Of a DNA stretch of 64,000 bases, positions 16,801 to 25,080 are shown piece after piece. Each line of letters opens with the position of its first letter. The stretch's first letter is position 1. The DNA is taken from positions 87,196-151,195 of the forward strand of contig NZ_LGCN01000108.1 in NCBI RefSeq assembly GCF_001279005.1, given 5' to 3'. The DNA comes from Streptomyces caelestis (lineage in GTDB: Bacteria; Actinomycetota; Actinomycetes; Streptomycetales; Streptomycetaceae). The position numbers and the translations under genes were made by a program. The notes beneath the pieces are model-generated. The model was not told the origin of the DNA, searched no databases, and was given only the letters and a program-made list of their open reading frames with translations.

Positions 16801-17742
16801 TCAGCGGCCGCCGCCGCGGAGGAAAGCGGCCGCGATTCCGGCGGCCCGGCCGATCGCCGCGTCCACCGTGGCACGGGAGGCGGTCAGGTCGTGCGTGCGC
16901 GCGAACACGGCGATCGCGTAGCACGCGCCGTCCGGGTAACGGGCGACGCCCGCCTCCATGTGCAGTCCGGGCAGGGTGCCGGTCTTGGCCGCGACCACGA
17001 CGTCGTCCGGGAAACCCGACACCAGCCGGTGGCGGAAGACCTGCCTGCCCATCAGATCGCGTACGAGTGCACAGGCTTCCGGCGGACCGGCGGCATCGGT
17101 CCACACGAGCCGGAGCAGCCGGGTGATCTCGCGGGGCGTACTGGCCGTGGTGTGGCGGGGGTCCAGCACCGCCAGCCGTCTCTTCCGCTCGTCCGGCAGG
17201 GCCGGGTAGCGCACGGCGAACTCCCTCTCGTCGCGCGCCCCGACCTCCGTGAGCATCGACTCCAGCAGGTCCCGCGGGCCGCCCACGACCCGCGTCCGCT
17301 CCAGGCCGAGTTCCTTCGCGAGCAGTCGCACCGTGTCCAGGCCGACCCGGTCCAGCAGCAGATCGGCGGCCGAGTTGTCGCTGACCGACATCGCGAAGTG
17401 GGCCAGGTCGCGCAACGACAGCTCGACGTCGTCCAGGCAGCCGGCGGTGCCCCAGCCGCCGAGCCGGTCGGCCGACGTCACCCGCACCCGCTCCCGCGGA
17501 TCGAGCTGGCCGGCCACGACCTGCCGGGCGAACTCCAGCACCAGCAGTATCTTGAAGAGCGAGGCGATGACCACGGCGTCGTCGGCGCCCACGGCGATCT
17601 CACGGGCATCGGGTCCGCCGTCGCCCTCCCCGGAGGCCGGCGTGCGCGCACGGACCGGAACGGCGTGCACCTGCCCCCTCGCGCCCGCCTCGGCGAAGAC
17701 CTGCCGGATCCGATCCTCGACCGCTGTGCGCGTGCTCGTCAC
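16801..17742 (-). CDS. Class A beta-lactamase-like serine hydrolase without signal peptide
   Basis: 313 aa. All three penicillin-recognising motifs are present: SLFK (nucleophile Ser61, Lys64), SDN (121-123) and KTG in VVVAAKTGTLPG. An omega-loop Glu typical of class A enzymes cannot be assigned with confidence. No N-terminal hydrophobic segment exists (MTSTRTAVEDRIRQVFAEAG), unlike exported beta-lactamases. GTG start with GAGGAC 8 nt upstream. It is divergent from a LysR gene, the arrangement of AmpR-type control. Confidence 0.83.
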   Translation of the reverse strand: MTSTRTAVEDRIRQVFAEAGARGQVHAVPVRARTPASGEGDGGPDAREIAVGADDAVVIASLFKILLVLEFARQVVAGQLDPRERVRVTSADRLGGWGTAGCLDDVELSLRDLAHFAMSVSDNSAADLLLDRVGLDTVRLLAKELGLERTRVVGGPRDLLESMLTEVGARDEREFAVRYPALPDERKRRLAVLDPRHTTASTPREITRLLRLVWTDAAGPPEACALVRDLMGRQVFRHRLVSGFPDDVVVAAKTGTLPGLHMEAGVARYPDGACYAIAVFARTHDLTASRATVDAAIGRAAGIAAAFLRGGGR

Positions 17743-17816
17743 CGCTCGTCCTCGTACATCGCCGTCCTCCGTCGTCGACCGGCCGACCGGGTAGCCCCCT
17801 CAAGTCGGCCTCCGCA

Positions 17817-17822
17817 TAGGAT
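17817..17822 (+). promoter_or_regulatory. -10 box TAGGAT upstream of LysR gene
   Basis: TAGGAT is followed by 8 nt and GTG at 17831, supporting a leaderless start there rather than at the in-frame TTG at 17825. Confidence 0.45.
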
Positions 17823-17830
17823 CCTTGATC

Positions 17831-18799
17831 GTGGATCTCTTGCGCCACCTGCGTCTGTTCGTCACCGTGGCCGACGAGCTGCACTTCAGCCGGGCCGCCG
17901 AGCGGCTGGGCATGGCCCAGCCGCCGCTCAGCCAGGCGATCCGCCGACTGGAGAGGGAACTCGGAGCCGAACTGTTCGACCGCTCGCAGCGCGGCGTCCG
18001 GCTCAGCGCCGCCGGAGCGGCGCTGCTGGAGGAGACCCACGAACTCCTCGCCCGGGAGGAGAGGCTGCGCACCCTGGCCCGCCGCGCCGCCGACGGCGGC
18101 CTCGGCACCCTGCGCGCGGGCGTGCCGCCCGACACCACGGCCGCCGTCCTGTCCGCGCTGCTCTCCGCCTGCGCGGAACACGCTCCGGAGCTCTCCGTCG
18201 ACCTGCAGGAGGTCACCACCGCGGAGCAACTGCGGCTGCTGGCCTCCGGCGGCCTGGACGTCGGACTGGTGCACCACCCCGTCGACGCCACCGAACTGCG
18301 GCTCGGCCCCGACGTCCCACTGGACCTCGGCGTCGTCCTCCCCCGCACCTCGCCCCTGGCCCGGCTGCCGGAGGTGTCGCTCGGCGACCTCGCCGGCCAC
18401 GACCTGGTGCTCTTCCCCCGCGCGCACGCGCCCGACTGGCACGACCGCGTCCTCGACGTGTGCCGCGCCGAGGGCTTCGTCCCGGGCCGCCTCCGCCACG
18501 CCTCCAACCCCGAATTCCTGCTCGCCCTCGTGACGGCGGGGCACGGAGTCGCCTTCGCCCAGGGACCGGCGGCCCGCAAGGAACCCCGTGTCGCCTGGTC
18601 CCCCCTGGCGGGCCGCCCCCTCACCCTGCGCATCGGCGGCGCCTGGCCCGCCGGCCGCGGAGCCCACCCGGCCGCCCGCCGCTTCGCCGAACTCGCCGCA
18701 GAGGTCCTGGCCCGCCATCACGCCGCCGCCTCCCGGCGCGAAGGCGCCGCCCACCCGCCCGACGACACCCCGCGTCCGTGGTCGGTGGTGTACGGCTGA
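17831..18799 (+). CDS. LysR-family transcriptional regulator
   Basis: 322 aa. N-terminal winged HTH: HLRLFVTVADELHFSRAAER, LGMAQPPLSQAIRRLERELG, AELFDRSQRGVRLSAAGAAL. The periplasmic-binding-like effector domain follows (GTLRAGVPPDTTAAVLSALL onward). It is divergent from the beta-lactamase-like gene with an 88-bp shared control region, so that gene is its likely target. Confidence 0.9.
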   Translation: MDLLRHLRLFVTVADELHFSRAAERLGMAQPPLSQAIRRLERELGAELFDRSQRGVRLSAAGAALLEETHELLAREERLRTLARRAADGGLGTLRAGVPPDTTAAVLSALLSACAEHAPELSVDLQEVTTAEQLRLLASGGLDVGLVHHPVDATELRLGPDVPLDLGVVLPRTSPLARLPEVSLGDLAGHDLVLFPRAHAPDWHDRVLDVCRAEGFVPGRLRHASNPEFLLALVTAGHGVAFAQGPAARKEPRVAWSPLAGRPLTLRIGGAWPAGRGAHPAARRFAELAAEVLARHHAAASRREGAAHPPDDTPRPWSVVYG

Positions 18800-18822
18800 A
18801 CGCCCGTACGCCCGCCGGTGTC

Positions 18823-19650
18823 CTAGAGTTCGGACTCGCCCCACGAGGTGACGTCCACGGTGTCGCCGACGGACAGGGTGCCGGTGCGCAGCACGGCGTA
18901 CTTGGTCCCGTAGGCGACGCCGCCCTGGGCGGCGCGGCGGTAGTCGGCGAGGGTGCGCAGCGGTTCCGGGCCCGCCTTCGCCCCCGTGCCCTGGTCGACC
19001 GTGGTGACCACGCAGCGGACGGCGAGCTTGGCGTAGCCGAGTTCGGTGTCGCCGATGCGGATGCGGTGGGCGCGGTCCTCGGTGTGCGGTGCGTCCCAGC
19101 CGTCGACCACGATGTTGGGGCGGAAGCGGTTCATCGGCAGCGGCGGGAGGCCGCGCTCGGCCAGTTTGCGGTGGAGCAGGTCCAGCGTGGCGCGTGAGAC
19201 GACGTGCAGGGCACAGCTGTCGGCGTAGGCGGAGGTGCCGGGGGTCCTGCCGTCGGTCACCCGGTCGTGCTCCGGCGGCACGCGCACGAGCCGGCTCGGT
19301 GCGCCGAGCACCTCCGTGAACCAGTCGGCGGCCGCATCGCCCTGGTCGATGCCCCGGTAGGCCTTCCCGAGCACCTCCACCTTCCGCCGGTCGCCGGCCG
19401 TGTCCACGCGGAGGTCCAGCGCCTCGACGTCCGGCGCGTGCAGCACGAGCCGCCCGCCGCCGTCGCCCACCATGGGCCGGACCAGGGCCAGTCGGGGATC
19501 CCGGCGCTGGGTCCGCCCCACCCCCTCCTCGCTCACGACCAGGAAACTGCGGTCGTGCGCGAGCCCGGCGGGCGTCAGCGGTGCCTCGCCCGCCGATGTC
19601 CCGGCGCAGCCTTTGATGGGGTAGTACGTCAGCTCGACGACGCTGGCCAT
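18823..19650 (-). CDS. MOSC domain protein with N-terminal beta-barrel
   Basis: 275 aa. The MOSC N-terminal beta-barrel runs from ELTYYPIKGCAGTSAGEAPL through HDRSFLVVSEEG; the MOSC part holds FRPNIVVDGWDAPHTEDRAH, VRCVVTTVDQGTGAKAGPEP (the conserved Cys of the molybdenum-cofactor sulfurase C-terminal fold) and YGTKYAVLRTGTLSVGD. It resembles the YcbX/mARC type that binds molybdenum cofactor and reduces N-hydroxylated compounds. The partner reductase is not in this window. Start ATG 19650 with a weak GGA upstream. Confidence 0.87.
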   Translation of the reverse strand: MASVVELTYYPIKGCAGTSAGEAPLTPAGLAHDRSFLVVSEEGVGRTQRRDPRLALVRPMVGDGGGRLVLHAPDVEALDLRVDTAGDRRKVEVLGKAYRGIDQGDAAADWFTEVLGAPSRLVRVPPEHDRVTDGRTPGTSAYADSCALHVVSRATLDLLHRKLAERGLPPLPMNRFRPNIVVDGWDAPHTEDRAHRIRIGDTELGYAKLAVRCVVTTVDQGTGAKAGPEPLRTLADYRRAAQGGVAYGTKYAVLRTGTLSVGDTVDVTSWGESEL

Positions 19651-19746
19651 GGTGGCGTTTCCGTCCTGTTCTGCCGGTGGGCGACCGCACTGGTCTCGGT
19701 CCGCTGAGTCTCGCAGCGTGCCGGCCCCTCTCCCACCGGACCAGAC

Positions 19747-19923
19747 GTGTGTCCGCATGCGGACGTCGAATTCCTCGCGGGCGGTGACTCGGTGGAGGAA
19801 ACCCTGATCCTGGAGAACGAGGAAGCGCCGACCGAGTGGCGTTTGCCGTTGGATCTCCAGGGGCTCACTGTTCGTCTCGACAGCCACGGAGGGCGCTCGG
19901 CGGGCGTCATGTCCGACGGGTGA
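19747..19923 (+). pseudogene. Remnant of a large secreted/repeat protein (58 codons)
   Basis: An open frame reading PHADVEFLAGGDSVEETLIL, ENEEAPTEWRLPLDLQG, LTVRLDSHGG then stop. The pattern (D-V-E-F/Y, V-x-E-T-L-x-L, A-P-T-x-W/Y, L-x-L) recalls the N-terminal beta-rich region of actinobacterial RHS/wall-associated proteins. No start region with a plausible gene and no continuation, so it is read as decayed. The rest of 19651-20171 holds only the promoter region of the next gene. Confidence 0.3.
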
Positions 19924-20078
19924 GATTCGGCCAACAGGCGTTGGTCGTCGCTGCCGCCCTGGCCCCTCGTTTCCCTTCCGTCGTACAGGAACTGCCCGCA
20001 CTCGGCACTCAGTTGCCGCCTCAACCATGCGTTTTGTCATGCCATGATCATTCGGCCATGTTTCCCTGTCGATCTTGC

Positions 20079-20105
20079 CTTGGTCCGTCGGGCCCCGCCT
20101 AGAGT
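20079..20105 (+). promoter_or_regulatory. Possible promoter of the cell-wall gene cluster
   Basis: TTGCCT and TAGAGT separated by about 19 bp lie 67 bp before the ATG at 20172, in a stretch otherwise without genes. Confidence 0.35.
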
Positions 20106-20171
20106 GATCGCCGAGTGACCGGCTCGACCGGTCTGCCAGGGGACGCGTAGATCAACGGGGGTTGCTTCGGC

Positions 20172-22373
20172 ATGGCCGACGAAATGGTGCTCAGGGCACA
20201 GAGATTCATCAATCTGACCTACAACAACGGCGCGGCGCTGGGGATATCCAAGCTCGCCGAGGACGGCAGGACCGGCTGGCCCGTCATGTACGCCCTGACC
20301 CGGGCGTTGCAGTACGAGATGGGTATCACCAGCCTCTCGGATTCCTTCGGGCCGACCACACTGTCCACGCTCCAGTCGAAGTACCCGAAGCTGGACGACT
20401 CCACGGTGCCGTCGGCGAACTTCTGCCGCGTCCTGCAGTCGGCCCTGTACTGCAAGGGTTACGACGGCGGGGAGATCGACGGCATCTACAACGGGCGCGT
20501 CAAGGACGCGGTGGCCAAGCTGAAGGCCAACATGGGCGTCGACACCGTCTACGCGGGCAGCTCCCTGGAGCCGAAGGTCGTCAAAGGCCTGCTCAACATG
20601 GACGCCTACGTCACCGTCGGCAACGGCTCCGAGGAGATCCGTTCGATCCAGCAGTGGCTCAACCGGCGCTACGTGGGCCGCAGGGACTTCTACCTGATCC
20701 CGTGCGACGGCCATCACTCCCGCGACGTCGCCAAGTCCATGCTCTTCGCGATCCAGTACGAGCTGGGCATGGCGGACGGCACCGCCAACGGCGTCTTCGG
20801 TCCCGGCACCCAGTCCGGCCTGAGGAACCACACGGTCGCGGTCGGCACCACCGGCACCTGGGCCTCCCTGTTCACCGCGGCGATGATCCTGAACAAGCGG
20901 AACGTGCCCTTCGGCAACTTCACCGGTGACGTCAAGACCGGTGTGGAGTCCTTCCAGTCGTTCGCCAAGCTCCCGGTCACGGGCGTCGGCGACTTCCAGA
21001 CCTGGGCGTCCCTGCTCGTCTCCTACGGCGACCAGACCCGCAAGGGCACCGCCTGCGACGGCGTCACCAGGATCACCCCGGCCCGCGCGCAGGCCCTGAA
21101 GGACGCCGGTTACAAGTACATCGGCCGCTATCTGTCCAACCCGTCCAGCACCAGCCTGCCGGAGAAGCAGATCCAGCCCGGCGAGCTCGCGACCATCAAG
21201 CAGTACGGTCTGCGCTGCTTCCCGATCTACCAGACCTGGTCCCGCTCGGCCGACTACTTCAGCTACCCCCAAGGCTGCGTCGACGCGACGAACGCCATCG
21301 AATGGGCCCAGATCCACGGCTTCAAGCCGGGCACGATCATCTACTTCGCGGTCGACTACGACGCCCAGGACGGCGAGATCACCGAGTACGTCCTGAAGCA
21401 CTTCCGGGGCATCTACCGCACCGTCGGCGAGAACTCCGCCTACGGCGTCGGCGTCTACGGCCCACGCAACGTCTGCCAGCGTGTCTCCGACGCCGGATAC
21501 GCCTCCGCCGGCTTCGTCTCCGACATGTCGTCCGGGTTCTCCGGCAACCTCGGCTACCCGCTGCCCACCAACTGGGCGTTCGACCAGATCGCCACCATCA
21601 AGGTCGGCTCCGGGGACGGCGCCATCGAGATCGACAACAACATCGCCTCCGGCCGGGACACCGGACAGGGCGACTTCGACCCCGGGGTCCCGGTCGACTC
21701 CGACCTCGACGTCGACTTCGACAAGGCGACGTACCGGGCGGCGGCGCTCAAGGACGTCCAGGCGTATCTGACGTCGATCGGCGTCCCGGAGACCGGCGGC
21801 GAGGGCTGGACCGCGGACGACGACTGGGTGACGTACGACGTCATCTCCACGACAGAGGCGTTCAACAACGTCATGAACGCCGACTGGCTGTTCACCAACC
21901 TGGCCAGGGCCCTGAAGCTGCGCAAGGCGCTCATCCAGGCACCGGTGCTGTGGGAGCTGCGCAAGCTGAATCCGCTCGACGCGCTCGCCGACGAGGCGGT
22001 GAAGGCCGGGCTGAAGGACGACTGCAGCACCGGCTGGGGGCAGATCTTCGCCTGGGTGACCATCGCCGCCCGCAACTACTGCATGGACCAGGGCATCATC
22101 CACGGCACTCCGCTCACCGGCTCGGACACCCGCGCGGTATGGGACAACCTCCAGGAGCCCGAGTACAACATCCCCTCGGTGGCCTACCTGACCATCTACA
22201 ACGCGCACCAGCTCGGCATCGCCCGCCCGTCGCTCGCCACCGGCCAGGCCGACACCCAGAAGCTGCTGGCCCGCTACAACGGCACCGGCGACAAGGCCGA
22301 GAAGTACGGCCGCGAGCTGATCGGGCTCTACAACGTGCTGGAGAACTACAACAAGCTCAGCCGCGCCCAGTAG
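20172..22373 (+). CDS. Peptidoglycan-binding-like repeats plus DUF1906 glycoside-hydrolase-like protein
   Basis: 733 aa. Residues ~1-285 form about four peptidoglycan-binding-type repeats (e.g. FCRVLQSALYCKGYDGGEID-GIYNGRVKDAV; GNGSEEIRSIQQWLNRRYVG). A DUF1906 TIM-barrel domain follows at ~290-500: YKYIGRYLSNPSS, YGLRCFPIYQTW, IIYFAVDYDAQDGEI, YGVGVYGPRNVC and WAFDQIATI, the Rv2525c-like fold related to GH25 muramidases. The C-terminal ~220 residues are unassigned and helical. No signal peptide or Tat motif is visible, so export would need another route. First gene of a plus-strand cluster with a small membrane protein and two secreted proteins. Confidence 0.85.
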   Translation: MADEMVLRAQRFINLTYNNGAALGISKLAEDGRTGWPVMYALTRALQYEMGITSLSDSFGPTTLSTLQSKYPKLDDSTVPSANFCRVLQSALYCKGYDGGEIDGIYNGRVKDAVAKLKANMGVDTVYAGSSLEPKVVKGLLNMDAYVTVGNGSEEIRSIQQWLNRRYVGRRDFYLIPCDGHHSRDVAKSMLFAIQYELGMADGTANGVFGPGTQSGLRNHTVAVGTTGTWASLFTAAMILNKRNVPFGNFTGDVKTGVESFQSFAKLPVTGVGDFQTWASLLVSYGDQTRKGTACDGVTRITPARAQALKDAGYKYIGRYLSNPSSTSLPEKQIQPGELATIKQYGLRCFPIYQTWSRSADYFSYPQGCVDATNAIEWAQIHGFKPGTIIYFAVDYDAQDGEITEYVLKHFRGIYRTVGENSAYGVGVYGPRNVCQRVSDAGYASAGFVSDMSSGFSGNLGYPLPTNWAFDQIATIKVGSGDGAIEIDNNIASGRDTGQGDFDPGVPVDSDLDVDFDKATYRAAALKDVQAYLTSIGVPETGGEGWTADDDWVTYDVISTTEAFNNVMNADWLFTNLARALKLRKALIQAPVLWELRKLNPLDALADEAVKAGLKDDCSTGWGQIFAWVTIAARNYCMDQGIIHGTPLTGSDTRAVWDNLQEPEYNIPSVAYLTIYNAHQLGIARPSLATGQADTQKLLARYNGTGDKAEKYGRELIGLYNVLENYNKLSRAQ

Positions 22374-22385
22374 GCCGGACTGATC

Positions 22386-22718
22386 GTGAAGAACGAGCGC
22401 ATGCGGAAGCTCTGCCTCCCCGTCGTCGTGAACCTGCTGCTCGGGGTCCCGGCCGTCGTTCCTCTGTTCCTGGCGTGGTACATCCTGGCCAACGGGCCGC
22501 TGGCGGCACTCGGCTGGACCATGCAGGACCCGAACGAGAACGACGGGATGCTGCTCTGGCTGGTCATCGCCGCACCGGTGTTCTGCCTGTTCGGCCTGGC
22601 CTGGGGGCTGGCCAACACCTGGCTGCGGCGCCGGACGCCGGTACGGGGCTCCCGCTACTGGCCGGTGTGTGCCGCCGTTTCCCTTGCGCCGTTCTTCGTG
22701 ATCTTCGGTCTGTTCTGA
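22386..22718 (+). CDS. Small membrane protein, three TM segments (holin-sized)
   Basis: 110 aa, GTG start 13 bp after the DUF1906 gene. Three hydrophobic stretches: LCLPVVVNLLLGVPAVVPLF, GMLLWLVIAAPVFCLFGLAW and CAAVSLAPFFVIFGLF, with basic residues (RRRTPVRGSR) between the last two. Size and topology suit a holin or small-transporter-like protein but no family signature is recognised. Tight linkage to the wall-acting gene upstream suggests a shared role. Confidence 0.6.
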   Translation: MKNERMRKLCLPVVVNLLLGVPAVVPLFLAWYILANGPLAALGWTMQDPNENDGMLLWLVIAAPVFCLFGLAWGLANTWLRRRTPVRGSRYWPVCAAVSLAPFFVIFGLF

Positions 22719-22750
22719 CAGCTGATTCAGCTCATAGGGAGACAGGAAAC

Positions 22751-23344
22751 GTGGATCACGACATGACACGGCGTACGGTCGTCAAGGCCTGCGCCGTCAT
22801 CGGCGGGGCCGCGGCCGTCGGTTCGGTGTTGCCCGCCACCACGGCGGTGGCCGACGAACGGCGCGGACCCCAGCGGCCGGCGACTTCCGCGAACGGCTGG
22901 ACGATCCAGCCGAACGCGGACCTCGACTCGCAGGTGTGGACCCGCCCGGTGGCCGGTACGGGCCTGGGCGTACCGGTGTGGATCGGCGACGTGGAGACGG
23001 TGCTCGTGCACGTCGTGCGCCGCTTCCACTACGAGGTGCAGGAGCTCACGGCGGTGGACCTGGCCGGCTGGCGCCCGGCCAAGGGCCTGCGCCGTGGCCT
23101 CCCGGACTCCAACCTGGCCTCGGGCACGGCCGTTCGGATCCGGCAGGGCGCCGGTGCGGAGGGCTCGCTGTTCCCGCTCCAGGTCGCCGCCGTACGGGAG
23201 ATCCTCGCGGACTGCCAGGGCGTCGTCCGCTGGGGCGGCGACGACGAACCGGTCGACGAGTCGCTCTTCTACATCGCGGTCGGCCCGCACGACGAACGCC
23301 TGCCCCGGCTGGCCGCCACCATCCGTGAGGCGACGTTCCGTTAG
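22751..23344 (+). CDS. Tat-exported M15-peptidase-like protein lacking zinc ligands
   Basis: 197 aa. Tat signal MTRRTVVKACAVIGGAAAVG with cleavage near AVADE. The mature part matches actinobacterial D,D-carboxypeptidase-like M15 proteins in layout: SNLASGTAVRI (family SNHASGTAIDI), then GVVRWGGDDEPVDESLFYIA (family GVVRWGGDY...DEMHFEI). Both zinc-ligand sites are changed (His to Leu122, Asp to Arg129, and MHFE to SLFY), so it is probably a non-catalytic wall-binding relative. GTG at 22751 follows GGGAG; ATG at 22763 is an alternative. Confidence 0.7.
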   Translation: MDHDMTRRTVVKACAVIGGAAAVGSVLPATTAVADERRGPQRPATSANGWTIQPNADLDSQVWTRPVAGTGLGVPVWIGDVETVLVHVVRRFHYEVQELTAVDLAGWRPAKGLRRGLPDSNLASGTAVRIRQGAGAEGSLFPLQVAAVREILADCQGVVRWGGDDEPVDESLFYIAVGPHDERLPRLAATIREATFR

Positions 23345-23437
23345 GCACGGATCGCGGTGGGGCTCCGTGCCCCGCCGCGACGACCGCTTCGAACCCCAGT
23401 TCACATCATCGATGTGCATGAAGGAAAGGAACCGACC

Positions 23438-23956
23438 ATGAAGCGAATACTGGCCGTGCTGGCCGCCACCACGGCCGCCATGGGCGCACTGCTCACCCCG
23501 GCGTCCGCCGCCGGGCAGCCCGTCGCCCCGAAGGTGACGGTCGCCGCCGACGCCGACGGCGAGACCAGGGCGTGGGCCGCCGCCAACCCGCAGGAGGCCG
23601 TGGCCCAGGCCACGGAGTGCGGCGGCAACTACAACACACTGGTCTACATCGACGGAAACCTTCCCGGTGACGTCAACGGCGACGACGGCAGCATGGCCGC
23701 CTACGCGGGCGGCGGGCTGCTCTGCGTGATCTTCAAGAACGAGACACCGGGCAACGCCAACTACATGTTCCTCCAGGCCTGTCCGGGCACCACCGCCAGC
23801 AGCGCCTGCGGCACCGACGACGGCTACTACAGCAAGTTCGCCGGCCCGCTCTACATCAGTCAGGGCGCGGGCGGCTGCTGGACCGCCTCGTACAAGATGA
23901 AGACCGAGGCGGAGGACCGCTACCTCATCAACGGCAAGCGCAGCTACAGCTGCTGA
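23438..23956 (+). CDS. Small secreted protein, SapA (spore-associated protein)-like
   Basis: 172 aa with a Sec signal MKRILAVLAATTAAMGALLT-PASAA. The mature part has six Cys and the layout CGGNYNTLVYID ... GGGLLCVIFKNETPGNANYM ... YYSKFAGPLYISQGAGGCW, which recalls the spore-associated protein A family of Streptomyces (AGPVY...C pattern). Extracellular, disulfide-bonded, function unknown. AAAGGA is 8 nt before ATG. Last gene of the cluster starting at 20172. Confidence 0.65.
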   Translation: MKRILAVLAATTAAMGALLTPASAAGQPVAPKVTVAADADGETRAWAAANPQEAVAQATECGGNYNTLVYIDGNLPGDVNGDDGSMAAYAGGGLLCVIFKNETPGNANYMFLQACPGTTASSACGTDDGYYSKFAGPLYISQGAGGCWTASYKMKTEAEDRYLINGKRSYSC

Positions 23957-24430
23957 CAGCGGATGAGAACCCGCATGCCGGGTGACGCTCTCACCGGCGC
24001 CGGCCTCGGCGCCGCCGCCCCGGCCACCTCCCGGCGAGCTCCCGGTCCGACGTGATCGTCCCCGGCCACAAGCCCGCGAGCACCTCCTGCGTGGACAACG
24101 TCGCCACGGGCGCGATCACCAAGGAACCCCTGGGGTCCCCGCTGATCCACGGGTGGGGTGACACGGGACGGCGGGCTGTCGGAGGCCGGCTCGCCGGGCT
24201 CCGGCAGTCGCTGTGGCCACTCAGAGGCGTACGACACCGTCCGCCGGGGCGAAGAGCTGGCCCGGGCCCCGCCGCGGGGGCATGACGGTGATGGGCCCGC
24301 CGGGCCCGCCGCCACGAGAGGGGGCTCTTCCCGGCCGGGGTGCGGTCAGCTCCACCCGAGTCGGTCCCGGGCGTCACCGCCGGCTCCGTCCCCGGAGCCG
24401 CCCGGAGGACACCGGGCGCCGGCCCCGCGG
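23957..24430. other. Non-coding or decayed stretch, no gene seen
   Basis: About 470 bp between the secreted protein and the SUKH remnant. Short open frames exist on both strands but none has family features that I recognise together with a start and ribosome-binding site. Neighbouring remnants suggest that this is decayed coding DNA. Confidence 0.4.
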
Positions 24431-24435
24431 ACGCC

Positions 24436-24731
24436 ATGAGGGGCTGATTTCGTGGGGGTGCGACCACAGCGGGGACGAGCACTTCTTCCTGCCCTGCGGC
24501 CCGGCCCCGGACCGGTGGAAGGTCGTCACGATGGTCCATGAGGAGGGCTGCGAGACCTTCGACGGGTCGTTCTCGGCCTTCGCCCTCGCGTTCGTGCGGC
24601 GGCTGCTCGACGTGGACGGGTACCACGGCATCGAACCGGAAGCCCTGGACCACCTGGAACCGGAGGACCGCGAGGAACTGGTCGTCGCCGGAGAGACCGG
24701 CCCCGTCCGGCCGGGCTTCGAGCCGTTATGA
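24436..24731 (+). pseudogene. C-terminal remnant of a SUKH (SMI1/KNR4-like) protein
   Basis: In-frame GLISWGCDHSGDEHFFLPCG, PAPDRWKVVTMVHEEGCETF and SFSAFALAFVRRLLD match the C-terminal half of SMI1/KNR4-type SUKH proteins (W-G-x-D-x-x-G-D/N... P-D-x-W-x-V-V). The N-terminal half (the I-x-x-x-E...P-D-Y region) is absent and an in-frame start is lacking. SUKH proteins are mostly toxin-immunity partners; this one is broken. Confidence 0.5.
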
Positions 24732-24785
24732 ACCGGGCGATCCAAGAAGCTGAGCCGCTGTGCGCGCCGGGAGGAGAGCGGCCGG

Positions 24786-25080
24786 GTGAAGGCGGTCCAG
24801 GCCTTCGGGGTCACGGTGAGGCGGGGGCGTCCGGGACTGGCGACCAACGCCCTGCTGCACGGCGTGCCGCCCGGCCGTGGATTCCTCCTGCGCCTCCTGC
24901 CGTACGCCGACGGCGTCCGCGTCGAGGTGCACGACAGCGGGGGCGGGGTCCCCGCCGTACCGCAGGGGGAGCCGGACGGGGGCGGGCGCGGGCTGCTGCT
25001 CGTGGCCGGGCCGGCGGACACGTGGGGCGTGGGGGAGCGGGCCCCGGGAAGGTCGTGTGGTGCGAGTTCGCTACGGGGCC
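24786..25080 (+). pseudogene. Truncated, frameshifted RsbW-like HATPase_c gene
   Basis: LATNALLHGVPPGRGFLLRL, VRVEVHDSGGGVP and GRGLLLVAGPADTWGV are the N, G1 and G2 regions of anti-sigma-factor-type histidine-kinase ATPases. The natural end (APGKVVWCEFA) is only reached by a one-base shift near 25048, and the N-terminal helix region is missing. Its 3' end runs up to the stop of the convergent methyltransferase gene. Confidence 0.6.

Noticed and set aside
23957..24430. Short frames such as MIVPGHKPASTSCVDNVATG on the plus strand and DPRGSLVIAPVATLSTQEVL on the minus strand
   Set aside because: Each looks coding for a few dozen residues, but neither has a start, a ribosome-binding site or a family that I can name; kept only as a note that the region is probably decayed.
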